DNA of 7,295 nucleotides from an uncultured Moraxella sp. (GTDB taxonomy: Bacteria; Pseudomonadota; Gammaproteobacteria; Pseudomonadales; Moraxellaceae), in assembly GCA_943908405.1 (NCBI GenBank), contig CALTTE010000084.1, forward strand, positions 1 through 7,295, written 5' to 3'. The notes below the pieces were generated by a model, which was given only the letters and a program-made list of their open reading frames with translations, made no database searches and had not been told where the DNA came from. Shown here one piece after another: positions 6,065 through 7,295 of this stretch (position 1 is the stretch's first letter; each line of letters begins with the position of its first letter). The position numbers and the translations under genes were made by a program.

Positions 6065-7147
6065 TTAATTTTGTGATTTAAGGGTGGGTTGTTTTAGCTT
6101 GATCATTGGGTGTGTACCTTGCTTTTTGGTTTCAAAGCACGCCAAATCATTAAACAATTTGGTCCAAGTAGCATAGCCATAGGTACGACTTTTTAGCTGA
6201 TATTCTGTATTGCCAAGCACGCCTGCAATATTAGAAACTAAAATAAAATCGCCTTTTTTGCTTTGCTGACAAAAAGCGGTTTTTATTTTTTCTATCAATG
6301 CGATATTGTTGTTTAACGTGGTTTTTCTGTCGTTATTGGCATTGTCGGCAATATTGGTATTTTGGGTAACGGCATTGTCATAGCGATAAAAATAATTACT
6401 TTTTTGGTTGCAAAATTTACTTTTAATCGTGGTTAAGCTATTGAGTAATTTTTGTAAACTGCTATAGCCCAAATTTTTTGGTTTTATTCCTTGCTCACTT
6501 AATTTGGTGCCGATGATTGATGATGATACCCAGCCCTTATCGCTTTTACCTTGGGCGATTGAATCATTGATAATAGTTATAATGGTTTGCTCTATGTTTT
6601 TTGGATTATTATTGGCGTTTTTTGGATTATTGGCATTGGGCGGTTGTGTGTTTTGGGCTTGTTGATGTTGTGTTTGGGTGGGCTTTGGTTTGTGGTCTTT
6701 TTTTTGGAGATTGTTTTTTTGGAGATTGTGTTTAAGTATAATACAGTGATCGCAGGCTTGTTGAAACGCCAAAGACGCATTAATGCCGACAAATCCCCAT
6801 ACCTTTTTGCCCATTTGTCTTAATTTTTGTACCAAAGGCGTAAAATCGCTATCCAATGACATAATGGCGAATTCGTCAATGTCCTTGGTATACAAAAGCT
6901 CCATTGCGGCGATCACCAGAGCAATATCGCTGGCATTTTTAGCTTTGGTGTAGGCGTTTTGTTGATACTGTTTTAAGGCGTGCTTTAAAATGGCATCGTT
7001 CCAGCTAGACAGCGTATTATTCTGCCAATCGCCAAAAATCAGACAATCGTTTAATTGACCGTGTTGTTGCAAGTCAAAAACAACTTGATCAATATTTTTG
7101 GCACTTGCATTCTCAGCATCAATCAGTAAGGCGATTGTTGGCATCAT
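6065..7147 (-). CDS. NYN domain protein with two OST-HTH/LOTUS domains (MARF1-like)
   Basis: The 360-residue protein starts with a NYN (PIN-like, LabA/DUF88) domain, residues 3-140. The acidic residues expected at a metal-dependent RNase site are present: D10 (ALLIDAEN), D74 (KNASDIALVIAAMELLY), and D99 and D101 (SLDSDF). A low-complexity N/Q/K/P linker (142-183) follows. Then come two OST-HTH/LOTUS modules, about 184-257 (GWVSSSIIGTKLSEQG... LGYSSLQKLLNS) and 280-352 (FILVSNIAGVLG... YGYATWTKLFND). LOTUS domains bind RNA, and NYN-LOTUS proteins include the animal RNase MARF1, so RNA cleavage or processing is plausible but not shown. Two ATGs are adjacent; AAGGA (7151-7155) is only three bases from the first and six from the second, so Met2 at 7144 may be the true start. 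The gene lies about 25 bases after an upstream gene and four before the ferredoxin. Confidence 0.9.
   Translation of the reverse strand: MMPTIALLIDAENASAKNIDQVVFDLQQHGQLNDCLIFGDWQNNTLSSWNDAILKHALKQYQQNAYTKAKNASDIALVIAAMELLYTKDIDEFAIMSLDSDFTPLVQKLRQMGKKVWGFVGINASLAFQQACDHCIILKHNLQKNNLQKKDHKPKPTQTQHQQAQNTQPPNANNPKNANNNPKNIEQTIITIINDSIAQGKSDKGWVSSSIIGTKLSEQGIKPKNLGYSSLQKLLNSLTTIKSKFCNQKSNYFYRYDNAVTQNTNIADNANNDRKTTLNNNIALIEKIKTAFCQQSKKGDFILVSNIAGVLGNTEYQLKSRTYGYATWTKLFNDLACFETKKQGTHPMIKLKQPTLKSQN
6597..6631. repeat. 21-bp period repeat in the NYN-LOTUS linker
   Basis: TTTTTTGGATTATT occurs at 6597-6610 and again at 6618-6631, a period of 21 bases (seven codons). On the - strand it encodes the duplicated NNPKN motifs of the linker between the NYN and first LOTUS domain. 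The period keeps the frame. Confidence 0.75.
6699..6728. repeat. Perfect 15-bp tandem duplication in the NYN-LOTUS linker
   Basis: TTTTTTTGGAGATTG is present twice with no gap (6699-6713 and 6714-6728). On the - strand it encodes the repeated NLQKN/NLQKK part of the linker. Each copy carries a run of seven or eight T. The 15-base unit preserves the frame if it expands or contracts, but single-base slippage in the runs would not. Confidence 0.85.
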
Positions 7148-7172
7148 TTTTCCTTTTGTATTTTTATCTTAG

Positions 7173-7295
7173 CTAACTATAAACCACCTTATCCACATTT
7201 TTCATCACCAACGCAAACTGCAAACCATCGTCCATATCCTTAAACGGATTGGCAATCTGGCATACCCAACCCGACCCCAATGCCCCATCGATTGG
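7173..7295 (-). CDS. C-terminal end of an unidentified protein (partial)
   Basis: On the - strand an open frame runs from the window edge to TAG at 7175-7173 and encodes 40 residues. It begins PIDGALGSGWVCQIANPFKD and ends LVMKNVDKVVYS. The codon choice and composition look like real coding DNA. I do not recognise the family. There is no signal or membrane segment in the visible part. The stop lies about 25 bases before the first ATG of the NYN/LOTUS gene with no hairpin between them, so this gene probably heads or belongs to the same operon. Its start and most of its body are outside the window. Confidence 0.7.
   Translation of the reverse strand, partial: PIDGALGSGWVCQIANPFKDMDDGLQFALVMKNVDKVVYS

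Noticed and set aside
5731..6081. A 116-codon hydrophobic open frame on the + strand opposite the ferredoxin
   Set aside because: It is the complement of a well-supported ferredoxin gene plus low-complexity T-rich repeats. The leucine/phenylalanine richness comes from the T runs, and no ribosome-binding site is apparent.
6698..6720. T8 and T7 runs as an established phase-variation switch
   Set aside because: Both runs are in frame here and short. Nothing in one sequence shows variability, so it is reported only as a possibility under the linker finding.
7175..7180. TATAGT (- strand) as a promoter -10 for the NYN/LOTUS gene
   Set aside because: It lies in the last codons of the upstream gene and no good -35 is found 16-18 bases upstream. 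Close spacing favours an operon with a promoter outside the window.
1..7295. CRISPR array, tRNA, rRNA, prophage or toxin-antitoxin module
   Set aside because: No regularly spaced direct repeats with unique spacers, no tRNA-like cloverleaf, no rRNA sequence, and no integrase, transposase or capsid-like coding region was seen on either strand.

Overview
The window looks like chromosomal DNA of a gamma-proteobacterium of the Moraxellaceae, most likely the genus Moraxella. This rests on the AT-rich base composition, a large outer-membrane receptor of the FetA/FrpB (Moraxella CopB) family, a DUF805 membrane protein whose tail copies the type IV pilin helix, and the tuf gene end at the left edge. 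The genus call is inference from remembered protein families, not from a database search.

Layout. Positions 1-54 are the last codons of tuf (EF-Tu), followed by a non-coding stretch and a strong terminator (164-200). A monocistronic DUF805 gene follows on the + strand (270-914) with an extended -10 promoter and its own terminator. All other genes lie on the - strand. In transcription order they are: the 3' end of an unidentified gene (7295-7173), a NYN nuclease-like protein with two OST-HTH/LOTUS domains (7147-6065), a YfhL-type 2[4Fe-4S] ferredoxin (6060-5803), the FetA/FrpB TonB-dependent receptor (5590-3350) and an exported oligopeptidase A-like M3 metallopeptidase (3131-972). The peptidase and DUF805 genes converge, and each has its stop codon inside its own 3' hairpin.

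How they work together. The first three - strand genes are tightly spaced (about 25 and 4 bases) and look like one operon pairing a putative RNA-directed NYN/LOTUS protein with a small electron carrier. The receptor has its own promoter (TTTACA-17-TAAACT, extended -10) with Fur-box-like sequence over and upstream of the -35, so it is probably iron-repressed. It ends in a good - strand terminator. The peptidase has a separate promoter (TTGCTT-17-TATGCT), so it is probably not co-transcribed with the receptor.

No tRNA, rRNA, CRISPR array, insertion sequence or prophage gene was seen. The more unusual points are the pilin-like tail on DUF805, the Tat-type signal on an OpdA-type peptidase, the bacterial MARF1-like NYN-LOTUS-LOTUS architecture beside a ferredoxin gene, and several short tandem repeats. 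I do not see a clear-cut novel defence or mobile system here.
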